DNA of 64,000 nucleotides, from contig NZ_CP063401.1 of assembly GCF_021729885.1 (NCBI RefSeq), forward strand, positions 186,001 through 250,000, given 5' to 3'. Made by a program: the position numbers and the translations under genes. Source of the stretch: Devosia sp. SL43 (GTDB taxonomy: Bacteria; Pseudomonadota; Alphaproteobacteria; Rhizobiales; Devosiaceae). Positions 48,549-57,741 of the stretch are shown here, piece by piece. The notes below the pieces were generated by a model. The model was not told the DNA's origin and ran no database searches. It saw only the letters and a program-made list of their open reading frames with translations. How positions within the stretch are numbered: position 1 is the first letter of the stretch; each line of letters starts with the position of its first letter.

Positions 48549-48935
48549 ATGCCGTCCACGCGCGTTGACATCATCAAGGGTTGGCTCGGCGCAAGCCGGG
48601 CCGACTTTCTCGAAGCGATACAGCAGGCGCTCGTCGAGGGTATCCGCATTCCCGAGAACGACCGGGACATTCGCCTGACGGAGTATGATCCCCAGGACGT
48701 GCTCAAGGCAGTCGGTAGCAGCCCGCGCCATACCAACATCGAAATCACCCTGTTTACCGGCCGCACCATCGAAGCCAAGCGGCGCCTCTATGCGGCTCTG
48801 GTGTCGCGGCTGGCGCCCTTTGGACTGCAGCCAGCCGATATCAAGGTCACCTTGATCGAGGTCGACCGGGAGAACTGGGGACTGCGCGGTTTGCCTGCAA
48901 GCGAGATCGAACTGGGCTTCAAAGTCGACGTCTAG
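48549..48935 (+). CDS. Tautomerase-family protein
   Basis: A 128-residue protein of the 4-oxalocrotonate tautomerase superfamily (Tautomerase_2-like, fused double unit). After removal of Met the N-terminus is Pro2 (MPSTRVDI), the catalytic base of the family; NIEITLFTGRTIEAKRRLY and the late NWGLRGLPASEIELGF are other family blocks. It would interconvert enol and keto forms of a small acid or sugar-derived intermediate. It ends the plus-strand catabolic run and probably handles a product of the neighbouring enzymes. Confidence 0.8.
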   Translation: MPSTRVDIIKGWLGASRADFLEAIQQALVEGIRIPENDRDIRLTEYDPQDVLKAVGSSPRHTNIEITLFTGRTIEAKRRLYAALVSRLAPFGLQPADIKVTLIEVDRENWGLRGLPASEIELGFKVDV

Positions 48936-48937
48936 AC

Positions 48938-49798
48938 CTATTGCACCCGCTCGACCGTGTAGCCTGCTTCCTCCAGCAGTGTGGGCACGCCCTGGTCCCC
49001 GCTGAGATGCGCCGCGCCGACAATGACGAGTGTGCTTTCATTGCCTGCCAGCATCGCTTCGATGGGCGTCATCCAGTTCTGGTTGCGCTCGTAGAGCAGG
49101 CGATCGGCCATGCCCTCGACGCTGGACAGCTCATTGATCATCAACTCGTCGAGCTGCTCGACATCGCCAGTCGCCCACAGGTCAAGCATTTCGAACAGCG
49201 ATTCCTGCAGTTCCGGCAGGGTTTCGAGCGCTTGCATCAGCAGCGCCACATCGGAGGCCTCCGGTCCGCTGGCGAGTACGTCGAGTTGTTGCGTACCCGT
49301 TTCGAAGGCGCCGCGCCTGTCGGGGCTGATCTCTGACAACAGTTGCAGTTCCACCCCGTCACTGACAAAGCCCGACTGGACCAGCATCGGCGCCGTTATC
49401 GCTTGTGCTGCCATCCAGGGACGCATGGCCAGCACCGGCCCGATCGGCAGGCCAATATCTGCGGCCACCTCCCGCAACAGCTTTTCCTGTTCGTCATCAA
49501 GCACATCGGTGAGCAACGTGCCGTCGGTATAGACGCCGCGCAGGAAAGCCTCGGCCCCGATGATGGCCTGTTGCTCCGCGCTCATATCGGTTTCGAAATA
49601 GACCCGTTCGGCCTTGGCCAATACCTGGTCGAAGGCAGGTGTCCGCCAGTCCTGGCCTTCGGGCATCATGTGGATCGAGCCAAACAGCCAGATGCGGCTG
49701 TCCGCGTCACTGATCTTCCACATGGCCGGCGCCGCAACGGCAGGCGTGGCAAAGGCGATTGCTGCGGTGGCCAGAAGCAGGTGGGGTAGTCGACGCAT
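48938..49798 (-). CDS. TraB/GumN-family protein
   Basis: A 286-residue secreted protein. Signal peptide MRRLPHLLLATAAIAFATPAVAA, then the TraB/GumN domain: IWLFGSIHMMPEG (near 40, GxxH motif), ERVYFETDM (near 65), and the C-terminal GAAHLSGDQGVPTLLEEAGY (near 258). The conserved GxxH, glutamate and GxxH resemble the active site of EreA/ChaN-like metallo-hydrolases, and TIKI relatives are metalloproteases. ATG 49798 is preferred to 49858, which would delay the signal peptide. Function in bacteria is mostly unknown. Confidence 0.83.
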   Translation of the reverse strand: MRRLPHLLLATAAIAFATPAVAAPAMWKISDADSRIWLFGSIHMMPEGQDWRTPAFDQVLAKAERVYFETDMSAEQQAIIGAEAFLRGVYTDGTLLTDVLDDEQEKLLREVAADIGLPIGPVLAMRPWMAAQAITAPMLVQSGFVSDGVELQLLSEISPDRRGAFETGTQQLDVLASGPEASDVALLMQALETLPELQESLFEMLDLWATGDVEQLDELMINELSSVEGMADRLLYERNQNWMTPIEAMLAGNESTLVIVGAAHLSGDQGVPTLLEEAGYTVERVQ

Positions 49799-49889
49799 GG
49801 GCACATCCAGAAGTTTCGTCTCATCCTGCCAGATGTGGCGCAGGAGACCAACGATCAAGGACGCCTATCGTCTGAAAGTGACCGCGCCG

Positions 49890-50633
49890 TCAAAGCCATT
49901 GCGCGAGGCCACCCCAAACCAGTGTCGCTCCGGAGACCAATAGCAGACCCAGAATCAGTCGCCTGAAGGCCAGCGCGTTGAGACGACGAAACAGCAGGAC
50001 GCCCAGAATGGCTGGTATCACCACGGCGGGCGTGATCCACGAAAACATGGTCAGCGCGTCCCCCGTGATGATTCCGGAAAAGCCGTAAGCCGTCAGCGTA
50101 GCGACATGCATTGTGATGTTGAACGCCTGCAGCACACCGCGCTGAGTATCCTTGTCCCAGCCGCGCAGGGTGGTCCAGAGCGTGGGCCCTGGTCCGGCAA
50201 TACCGGCCAATCCACCCATAGCCCCGCCCGTGAAACCTGCAACGCCGTCGGCTGTTCGCCCGCCATGCGGCCATTTATAGTCGGCCGGCAGCAGCAACAA
50301 AACGGGGCAATAGATCAGCAGGAACACGCCGAGGCAAAACTTGAACAGCACCGGATCGAGCCATTGCAGCAGATATGCGCCAATCGGCACGCCCAGCAGT
50401 CCTCCGATGACCAAAGGCAGCAGTTTGCGGAAATCGAACCCGCGCCATACCCAGGGCAGGGCAACCAGCTGCCCCACCAACGCACCGAAAACGGACATCG
50501 GAGCGGCAAGCTGAGGCTCCACTGCCCATGCCCAGATGGACAGAGCGACCAGCGAGAAGGCAAACCCCGAGACACCCTGGGCAAAACCTGCCGCAGCCGC
50601 ACCAGCCAGCACGATGATTAGCGACGGATCCAT
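49890..50633 (-). CDS. TauE/SafE (TSUP) family sulfite/organosulfonate exporter-like protein
   Basis: A 247-residue inner-membrane protein with about eight helices in two TauE/SafE repeats. Marks are AAAAGFAQGVSGFAFSLVAL (near 12) and GGAMGGLAGIAGPGPTLW (near 130), the paired glycine-rich motifs of the family. ATG 50633 gives a helix right at the N-terminus; the longer frame to 50774 adds basic, non-membrane sequence. Substrates in the family include sulfite, sulfoacetate and taurine-derived anions. Confidence 0.83.
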   Translation of the reverse strand: MDPSLIIVLAGAAAAGFAQGVSGFAFSLVALSIWAWAVEPQLAAPMSVFGALVGQLVALPWVWRGFDFRKLLPLVIGGLLGVPIGAYLLQWLDPVLFKFCLGVFLLIYCPVLLLLPADYKWPHGGRTADGVAGFTGGAMGGLAGIAGPGPTLWTTLRGWDKDTQRGVLQAFNITMHVATLTAYGFSGIITGDALTMFSWITPAVVIPAILGVLLFRRLNALAFRRLILGLLLVSGATLVWGGLAQWL

Positions 50634-50700
50634 GACCCTCAAAAAAACAAATGCGCCACAATAACTTGCAGCGCATTGCGGACTCAATCTGTGATGCGGA

Positions 50701-51006
50701 TCAATGCGTCCAGGGCGTCTTGCGATCCGACCGGAAGTTGTCCGGGTAGCTAACCTTCTTGGGCGTCGCATCATGCGCCGGCTGCACCGAATAGGCGATG
50801 CCGTTCTTCTGCGCGTAGGCTTCGGCTGCTTCGAGCGTGTCGAAGCTCAGCTTGATCTGCTGGGTCGTATCGGTTGAGGTCGTATAGCCCATCAGCGGAT
50901 CGATGCCGCGCGGCGCGGCCATTTCGTGCACCAGCACCCACTGCCTGGATTTGCCTTTGCCCGACTGCATGGCGTTGCGGGCAGGGCGGTAGATGCGGGC
51001 GGTCAT
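50701..51006 (-). CDS. NADH-ubiquinone oxidoreductase NDUFS4-like accessory subunit
   Basis: A 101-residue protein of the ETC_C1_NDUFA4/NDUFS4 family, an alphaproteobacterial and mitochondrial accessory subunit of complex I. Family marks are ARIYRPARNAMQSGKGKSRQWVLVHE at the start, DPLMGYTTSTDTTQQIKLSFDTLEAAEAYA and the Tyr-x-Val pattern near GIAYSVQP. It stands apart from the main nuo operon, as is usual. The tRNA-Pro gene lies 38 bases upstream on the same strand. Confidence 0.92.
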   Translation of the reverse strand: MTARIYRPARNAMQSGKGKSRQWVLVHEMAAPRGIDPLMGYTTSTDTTQQIKLSFDTLEAAEAYAQKNGIAYSVQPAHDATPKKVSYPDNFRSDRKTPWTH

Positions 51007-51044
51007 GCAAAGTCCTCAACACGATGCGCAACGTATAGGCGTGA

Positions 51045-51121
51045 TGGTCGGAGTACAAAGATTCGAACTTTGGACCCCCGGTTCCCAAAACCGGTGCTCT
51101 ACCAGGCTGAGCTACACTCCG
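51045..51121 (-). tRNA. tRNA-Pro (anticodon TGG)
   Basis: A 77-nt cloverleaf with encoded CCA. Acceptor CGGAGTG/TACTCCG (one G-T), anticodon stem CCGGT/ACCGG around TTTGGGA giving TGG, T arm with GTTCGAATC. It reads CCA/CCG and complements tRNA-Pro(GGG) at 2055. Confidence 0.96.
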
Positions 51122-51226
51122 AGATCACTGCCCTCCGTTAGCCTGTTCAGGTTCAAAGGGCAAGCGGCCGATGTGCGAGCATGCGCGCTATTGACGGAAT
51201 GGCTACCGATAACCACAAAACACCGC

Positions 51227-51964
51227 ATGATTGACCTCACCAAACCCTGGCCCCTGGGTCTCGATAGCCGCCGCTGGCCCCTGTTCTGCCTTGGCGTCGT
51301 CCTCGGCGTTGCCGTGCTCTCCCAAATCGATGTCTGGGCGTCGCGGGGTGCGATCGGTTGGCCGGATTCTTGGCGCGCGCCATTCTTCTTCATCACCGAC
51401 TATGGCCTGTCCGACTGGGTTCTCATCCCCTCACTCGCGATTCTCTTGCTGGCGCTGGTGGCGATTTTGGTTCTGCGCCGCCTGGCACGCCTAGTGGCCT
51501 ATGAAGTCGCCCTACTGTCCGCCTTTATCTTTCTGGGCGTTGGCCTTCCGGGGTTGATGGCCAACGGCATCAAGCGCCTGATCGGTCGCGGCCGCCCCAG
51601 CGAATTCGAAGCTCTGGGCGCCTTCTCGTTTCAAAATGTCTTCAACGATTCGTCGTTCCAGAGTTTTCCCTCTGGCCACGCGACCACCGCCATAGCCACG
51701 GCCTTCGTCGTCGGCTTCCTGTGGCCACGATGGTTTGCCGTCTTTCTGGTCATCGGTGTCGTGGTCGGAATCTCGCGCGTGCCCGTAGGCATGCACTACC
51801 CCACGGACGTTTTCGCTGGCCTGGTTGTCGGCATGCTGGGTGCCTATCTGGTCCGAAACGGCTTCGCCCGGCGTGGCTGGCTGTTCCGCGTGGGGGCGGA
51901 CGGACACGTGGTCCGTCGCCCGTTGATCGCGATCAGGCGGGCGTTTCAGCGCGCTCGGGCGTAG
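51227..51964 (+). CDS. PAP2-family membrane phosphatase
   Basis: A 245-residue protein with six hydrophobic helices. The three phosphatase motifs are intact: KRLIGRGRP (near 115), SFPSGHATT (near 147) and SRVPVGMHYPTDV (near 185). It faces the periplasm and may dephosphorylate lipid phosphates (phosphatidate, undecaprenyl pyrophosphate or lipid A). It starts about 105 bases after the tRNA, and its last 19 bases overlap the convergent metC-like gene. Confidence 0.88.
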   Translation: MIDLTKPWPLGLDSRRWPLFCLGVVLGVAVLSQIDVWASRGAIGWPDSWRAPFFFITDYGLSDWVLIPSLAILLLALVAILVLRRLARLVAYEVALLSAFIFLGVGLPGLMANGIKRLIGRGRPSEFEALGAFSFQNVFNDSSFQSFPSGHATTAIATAFVVGFLWPRWFAVFLVIGVVVGISRVPVGMHYPTDVFAGLVVGMLGAYLVRNGFARRGWLFRVGADGHVVRRPLIAIRRAFQRARA

Positions 51965-53133
51965 CGCTCGATCGCGGCTGCGAGATCGGCCTTGAGGTCG
52001 TCCACGCCTTCAAGGCCAATATGGACACGGAACAGGTTGCCCTCCGCCGTCCAGGGCTTTGCCGTCCGGTTTTTGCCCAGCTTCACCGGCAGGCACAGGC
52101 TTTCATAGCCGCCCCACGAATAGCCCATCGAGAAGATCTGCAGGTGATCGACGAAGGCGGCGACGCTCGCCCGCGGCGCCGGAGCCAGCGTGAAGGCGAA
52201 CAGGCTGCCAGAGCCGGTGAAGTCGCGCTTGAAGATGGCGTGGTCCGGATGGCTGGGAAGGGCCGGGTGCAGCACGGATGTCACCTCCGGCTGAGCCTCA
52301 AGCCAGCGCGCGATCTCCAGTGCCCGCTCCTGATGCTCCTTCATTCGGATGGCGAGTGTCCGCAGCCCGCGCGCCACGAGGAAGGCATCGTCGCCCGAAG
52401 TAAAGAAGCCGAGCAGCCGCCGTGTCCGCTCGACGTCGGCCCAGCTTTCCTCGTTTGCCGATATGGTGCCGGCAAAGGCATCCGAATGGCCCACGAACAT
52501 TTTGGTTGCCGCATGCACGACCAGGTCAGCCCCTAGCCTAAGGGGCTGCAGGTAAAGCGGGCTGGCCCAGCTATTATCGACGATCAGCCGCGCCCCGCTA
52601 GCATGGGCTGCCTTGGCAAGCGCCGGAATGTCCTGGATTTCGAAGGTCAGCGAGCCTGGGCTTTCGGCCAGGACTGCCTTGGTATTGGGCTGCATCAAGC
52701 TTGTCAGACCCACGCCGATTCGCGGATCGTAGTACCGCGCGGTAACCCCCATCTTCTGCAGGAACCCGTCGGCGAAGGCACGGGTCGGCTCGTAGGCGCT
52801 GTCAGTGATCAGCACGTCGTCGCCGGCCCGGAGACAACTCATCAGGGCAATTGTGACGGCGGCGAGACCCGAGGGCACCAGCCGTGTCTTGTGGGCACCT
52901 TCGAGTTCGGTGATGACCGCCTCGACGCTCTCAGTCGTCGGATTGCCGGCACGGCCATAGAGGAACCGCTGTTGCTGAGCGTCCAGGTCGTCGAGCGTCT
53001 TGAACAGCACCGTCGAGCCCCGGTAGACAGGGGTATTCACAAATCCGAACTGCTCGTCAGGGGCGCGGCCACCATGGGTGAGAACCGTCTCAACCGAGAG
53101 GCCACCCGCGCTGCCACTTTTTTTGTCAATCAT
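51946..53133 (-). CDS. metC: Cystathionine beta-lyase (PLP, Cys/Met metabolism)
   Basis: A 395-residue fold-type I PLP enzyme that splits cystathionine to homocysteine, pyruvate and ammonia. Marks are GFVNTPVYRGSTVLF (near 30), FLYGRAGNPTTESVEAVI (near 55), the PLP lysine in HAATKMFVGHSDA (near 210) and the C-terminal FSMGYSWGGYESL (near 335), which is typical of MetC rather than MetB. ATG 53133 fits the family length; the frame upstream to 53418 runs over the aapJ regulatory region and is not used. It is divergent from the aap operon, an arrangement I recall from rhizobia. Confidence 0.88.
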   Translation of the reverse strand: MIDKKSGSAGGLSVETVLTHGGRAPDEQFGFVNTPVYRGSTVLFKTLDDLDAQQQRFLYGRAGNPTTESVEAVITELEGAHKTRLVPSGLAAVTIALMSCLRAGDDVLITDSAYEPTRAFADGFLQKMGVTARYYDPRIGVGLTSLMQPNTKAVLAESPGSLTFEIQDIPALAKAAHASGARLIVDNSWASPLYLQPLRLGADLVVHAATKMFVGHSDAFAGTISANEESWADVERTRRLLGFFTSGDDAFLVARGLRTLAIRMKEHQERALEIARWLEAQPEVTSVLHPALPSHPDHAIFKRDFTGSGSLFAFTLAPAPRASVAAFVDHLQIFSMGYSWGGYESLCLPVKLGKNRTAKPWTAEGNLFRVHIGLEGVDDLKADLAAAIERYARAR

Positions 53134-53354
53134 ACTAAGCTCTATGCTCAAAATCCGGTCAATTGGGTATGCGTGGCTAAATAAGCGACAGTCTTGCTGT
53201 CCCAAGCCGTCATCGGCCCTTGACGCAACGCTCAATAGACGCTTGTGTTTATCAGCATCACACCGCTCTTCAAGGGCGGCGGTGCCACTGGGGACGCTGG
53301 CGCAAGCCTGATGAGCTCCGGGACACAGGGTCAGGAAACAAAAAGGCAATATCA

Positions 53355-54371
53355 ATGCAAAAAACGCTCGTAACGATCGCACTCGCGGCCTCGCTGGGCC
53401 TCGGCGCGACGGCGGCACACGCTGACATTCTCAGCGATGTGAAGGCCAAGGGCTATGTTCAGTGCGGCGTGACCGGCGGTGTGCCCGGCTTCTCCGCTCC
53501 CGACGCAAACAACGTCTGGACCGGCCTGGAAGTGGACTACTGCCGTGCTCTGGCTGCCGCGATCTTCAACGATCCGGAAGCTGTCCGCTACACGTCGCTG
53601 ACCAGCCAGGAGCGCTTCACCGCACTCTCCGCTGGCGAAATCGACGTGCTGTCACGCACCACCACCTGGACGATGAGCCGCGATACCCAGCTCGGTATCA
53701 GCTTTGTCGGTACCATGTACTATGACGGCCAGGGCTTCATGGTTCGCAAGGCCGATGGCATTGCCTCGGCCCTGGACCTCAGCGGCGCCGCCATCTGCAT
53801 CGAATCGGGGACCACCACCGAGCTGAACGCTGCGGACTACTTTGCGGCCAACAGCCTCGAATTCAACACCGTGGTGTTCGTCGATCAGGACGAAGTTGTG
53901 AAGGCCTACGAAGACGGTCGTTGCGACGTGTACACCACCGATGCTTCGGCTCTGGCTGCCGAACGCTCCAAGTTCGCCGTCCCGGCCGACCACGTCATCC
54001 TGCCCGAAATCATCTCCAAGGAGCCCCTTGGTCCGGTGGTTCGTGCCGGTGACAGCACCTGGTTCAACATTGCACGCTGGACCTATTATGCACTGCTCGA
54101 GGCCGAAGAACTCGGCGTCAGCCAGACCAATGTCGACGAGATGCTCGGTTCCGACAATCCGTCGATCAAGCGCCTGCTCGGCGTTGAAGGCGACTTTGGC
54201 ACCCCGATGGGCCTGACCAAGGACTGGGCCTACCAGATCATCAAGCATGTCGGTAACTATGCCGAATCCTACGATCGCAACGTCGGCCCCGCGACCCCGA
54301 TCGGGCTTGAGCGCGGCCTGAACGCCCTGTGGTCCAACGGTGGTCTCCAGTACGCCCCGCCGATCCGCTAA
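53355..54371 (+). CDS. aapJ: General L-amino acid ABC transporter substrate-binding protein AapJ
   Basis: A 338-residue periplasmic SBP family 3 protein. Signal peptide MQKTLVTIALAASLGLGATAAHA, then ILSDVKAKGYVQCGVTGGVPGFSAP, the GLEVDYCRALAAAIFND block (near 55) and a long C-terminus ending LWSNGGLQYAPPIR, which is diagnostic of AapJ (longer than HisJ types). It binds a wide range of L-amino acids. A 9-bp hairpin with TTTCT tail follows, so it is probably made in excess over the permeases. Confidence 0.94.
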   Translation: MQKTLVTIALAASLGLGATAAHADILSDVKAKGYVQCGVTGGVPGFSAPDANNVWTGLEVDYCRALAAAIFNDPEAVRYTSLTSQERFTALSAGEIDVLSRTTTWTMSRDTQLGISFVGTMYYDGQGFMVRKADGIASALDLSGAAICIESGTTTELNAADYFAANSLEFNTVVFVDQDEVVKAYEDGRCDVYTTDASALAAERSKFAVPADHVILPEIISKEPLGPVVRAGDSTWFNIARWTYYALLEAEELGVSQTNVDEMLGSDNPSIKRLLGVEGDFGTPMGLTKDWAYQIIKHVGNYAESYDRNVGPATPIGLERGLNALWSNGGLQYAPPIR

Positions 54372-54381
54372 CTCGACGATC

Positions 54382-54414
54382 CCCGGCGCCTCAGAAATGG
54401 GGCGCCGGGTTTCT
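54382..54414 (+). terminator. Intra-operon hairpin after aapJ
   Basis: Arms CCCGGCGCC/GGCGCCGGG with a 10-base loop and TTTCT tail, 11 bases after the aapJ stop. Because aapQMP continue, it is likely a partial terminator. Confidence 0.7.
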
Positions 54415-54485
54415 GTTGCATCGGCCACCGCACCTGGTTGGCGCGTGGGGCGGCCGTCGTAAACGGCCAGGGGACCGCTTTCTAC

Positions 54486-55676
54486 ATGACCACTCTCTAT
54501 ACGGGGCCAGCAGCGTCCCCAAGGGTTGCATTCTACAACGATCCGGTAATCCGGGGCATATTCTTCCAGGCCGTTGTCGCAATCCTGCTCGTTTCCTTCA
54601 TTGTCTGGATTGTCGGCAATACTGCGGCCAACCTTGCCGCCCAGAACAAGACCACCGGCTTTGATTTTCTCTGGAAGACGGCCGGCTTCGACATCAGTTT
54701 CTCTCTGTTCCCCTGGACGCGTGCTTCCTTCTATTGGGAAGCCTTCATTGTTGGCATCACCAATACGCTTCTGGTGGCCTTCATTGGCATTGTCTTCGCC
54801 ACTATGCTGGGCTTCACCATCGGCATCGCGCGGCTGAGCAGCAATTTCATCATTCGCACGCTTGCGACGGTCTACGTCGAGACCATCCGTAACATCCCGC
54901 TGCTGCTGCAACTGTTCTTCTGGTACTTCGCTGTGCTCAAGGCGATGCCGGCGGTGCGTGAGTCCATCCTGCTGCCGTTCGATTCCTTCATCAACCAGCG
55001 CGGCATCTTCGTGCCACGGCCAATACCGGACGAGCAGTTCGGTCTGGTGTGGGTCGCCATTGTTGTCGCTATCGCGGCTGTGATCGGCATGCGCTTCTGG
55101 GCCTTGCGCCGGCTGGAGGCCACGGGCAAGCGCTTCCCGGTTGTCCTGACGGCCATCGCTCTTGCCGTGGTCATCATTGCTGGAACCTACATCCTCACCG
55201 GCGCCAGCGTCGCGTTCGAACTGCCGGTGCTGGAGCGGTTCAACTTCAAGGGTGGCGTGCAACTGCCGCCCGAACTGCTGGCGCTTGTGTTTGGTCTCAC
55301 CATCTACACCGCCTCGTTCATCGCCGAGACCGTTCGCGGCGGTATTCAGGCGGTCAGCAAAGGCCAGACCGAAGCGGCACAGTCGCTCGGTCTCAAGGAG
55401 GGCGATCGCCTGCGTCTGGTCATCGTCCCGCAGGCCATGCGGGTGATCATCCCGCCGCTGACCAGCCAGTATCTCAACCTGACGAAGAACTCCTCGCTCG
55501 GCGCGGCCATCGGCTATCCCGAGCTGGTCAACGTCTTCGCGGGCACTTCGCTCAATCAGACCGGCCGCGCCATCGAATGTATCGCGCTGACCATGCTGGT
55601 CTATCTCATCTTGTCGCTGCTGACCTCGGGTATCATGAATTGGTACAATGCCCGCGTCGCACTGGTAGAGCGGTAG
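54486..55676 (+). CDS. aapQ: General L-amino acid ABC transporter permease AapQ
   Basis: A 396-residue permease. After the first helix come the long periplasmic insert and the HisM/GlnP-type domain with VYVETIRNIPLLLQLFFWYF (near 135) and the coupling loop AVSKGQTEAAQSLGLKEGDRLRLVIVPQAMR (near 295), an EAA motif. The long form with the central insert is typical of Aap/Bzt systems. ATG 54486 follows an AGGGGA site by about 12 bases. It starts 115 bases after aapJ. Confidence 0.92.
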   Translation: MTTLYTGPAASPRVAFYNDPVIRGIFFQAVVAILLVSFIVWIVGNTAANLAAQNKTTGFDFLWKTAGFDISFSLFPWTRASFYWEAFIVGITNTLLVAFIGIVFATMLGFTIGIARLSSNFIIRTLATVYVETIRNIPLLLQLFFWYFAVLKAMPAVRESILLPFDSFINQRGIFVPRPIPDEQFGLVWVAIVVAIAAVIGMRFWALRRLEATGKRFPVVLTAIALAVVIIAGTYILTGASVAFELPVLERFNFKGGVQLPPELLALVFGLTIYTASFIAETVRGGIQAVSKGQTEAAQSLGLKEGDRLRLVIVPQAMRVIIPPLTSQYLNLTKNSSLGAAIGYPELVNVFAGTSLNQTGRAIECIALTMLVYLILSLLTSGIMNWYNARVALVER

Positions 55677-55686
55677 GAGTTCGGCC

Positions 55687-56814
55687 ATGACAGACATCGG
55701 CTTCGTTCGCTCTGACATGGTGGCCGCCAAACCGGCCCCCAGTTCCACTACCGGGCCCATGGCATGGGCTCGCACGAACCTCTTCGCCACGCCCGTTGAT
55801 GGCCTGCTCACCTTCTTGGGGCTGCTCTTCCTGTTCTGGGTCGTGCCGCCGCTCTATAACTTCTTCATCGGCCACGCGGTGCCGCCTGGCGGCACCGTCG
55901 AGCAGTGCCGTATGGAAAATGCCGGCGCCTGCTGGGCCTATATCTCGGCCGAGATGGAATTTTTCATCTACGGTTTCTACGATATCCCCGAGCAGTGGCG
56001 CCCCAATATCGTCTTCGCGATGGGCGTGCTGTTGCTCGCCCCGCTGCTGATGCCGAAGGTGCCGTTCAAGCGCACCAACGCCGTCCTGTTCCTCGTCGTC
56101 TTCCCCATTGTCAGCTATTTCCTGCTGGCCGGTGGCGTCTTCGGCCTCAAGCCGATGCCGACCGAAAAGTGGGGTGGCCTCTTGGTCACGCTCATCATCT
56201 CGGTGGTCGGCATCACGCTGTCCTTCCCGCTCGGCATCATTCTGGCGTTGGGTCGACAGTCAAAGCTGCCGGTCATCAAGACGCTCTGCGTGGCCTTCAT
56301 CGAGCTCATCCGGGCGGTGCCGCTGATCACCATCCTGTTCATGGCCTCGATCATGCTGCCGCTGTTCATGCCCCAGGGCACGACGGTCGACAAACTGCTT
56401 CGCGCCCTGGTGGGCGTGACGCTGTTCACCTCCGCCTACATGGCCGAAGTGGTGCGCGGCGGCCTCCAGGCCATCCCGCGCGGGCAATATGAGGCCGGTG
56501 CGTCGCTCGGGCTCGGCTACTGGAAGCGGATGTATTTCATCGTCCTGCCCCAGGCGCTCAAGCACGTGATCCCGGGTATCGTGAATAACTTCATCTCGCT
56601 CTTCAAGGATACGTCGCTCGTCTACATCGTGGGTATGAAGGACTTGCTCGAAGCCGTGAAGACCAAGAACGATACCGCCCTCGAATGGCAGTCCGCCAAC
56701 ACAGCGACAACGGGTTACCTGTTCGCCGCTATGGTCTTCTGGGTCTTCTGCTTCGGCATGTCCCGCTACTCCATGTACATGGAGCGTCGTCTCAATACTG
56801 GCTACAAGAGGTAG
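55687..56814 (+). CDS. aapM: General L-amino acid ABC transporter permease AapM
   Basis: A 375-residue partner permease. It has an N-terminal helix with [19 protein letters not shown] in the periplasmic loop (near 78; two Cys, possible disulfide), then the permease domain [24 protein letters not shown] (near 205) and the EAA loop [30 protein letters not shown] (near 262-290). Ten bases separate it from aapQ and 5 from aapP. Confidence 0.92.
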   Translation: MTDIGFVRSDMVAAKPAPSSTTGPMAWARTNLFATPVDGLLTFLGLLFLFWVVPPLYNFFIGHAVPPGGTVEQCRMENAGACWAYISAEMEFFIYGFYDIPEQWRPNIVFAMGVLLLAPLLMPKVPFKRTNAVLFLVVFPIVSYFLLAGGVFGLKPMPTEKWGGLLVTLIISVVGITLSFPLGIILALGRQSKLPVIKTLCVAFIELIRAVPLITILFMASIMLPLFMPQGTTVDKLLRALVGVTLFTSAYMAEVVRGGLQAIPRGQYEAGASLGLGYWKRMYFIVLPQALKHVIPGIVNNFISLFKDTSLVYIVGMKDLLEAVKTKNDTALEWQSANTATTGYLFAAMVFWVFCFGMSRYSMYMERRLNTGYKR

Positions 56815-56819
56815 TTCCA

Positions 56820-57620
<801 letters not shown>

Positions 57621-57741
57621 CTTCGAGCCGACATAGCAAGTCAGAGCCAGTGGCCAGACCTTCTGCACATGTCGTCTTCCTCCCTACAGGCGAGGGAGAC
57701 GACTTCCCGATCGCGCACTGGATGCGTCTCGGCTTGACCTG

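Noticed and set aside
53134-53418. N-terminal extension of the metC-like gene
   Set aside because: The added residues are unlike any PLP enzyme and lie over the upstream region of aapJ; ATG 53133 gives the family length.
53652-55811. Minus-strand open frame of about 719 codons across aapJ and aapQ
   Set aside because: It runs antisense through two well-supported genes and its product is Asp/Gly/Arg-rich without any family pattern.
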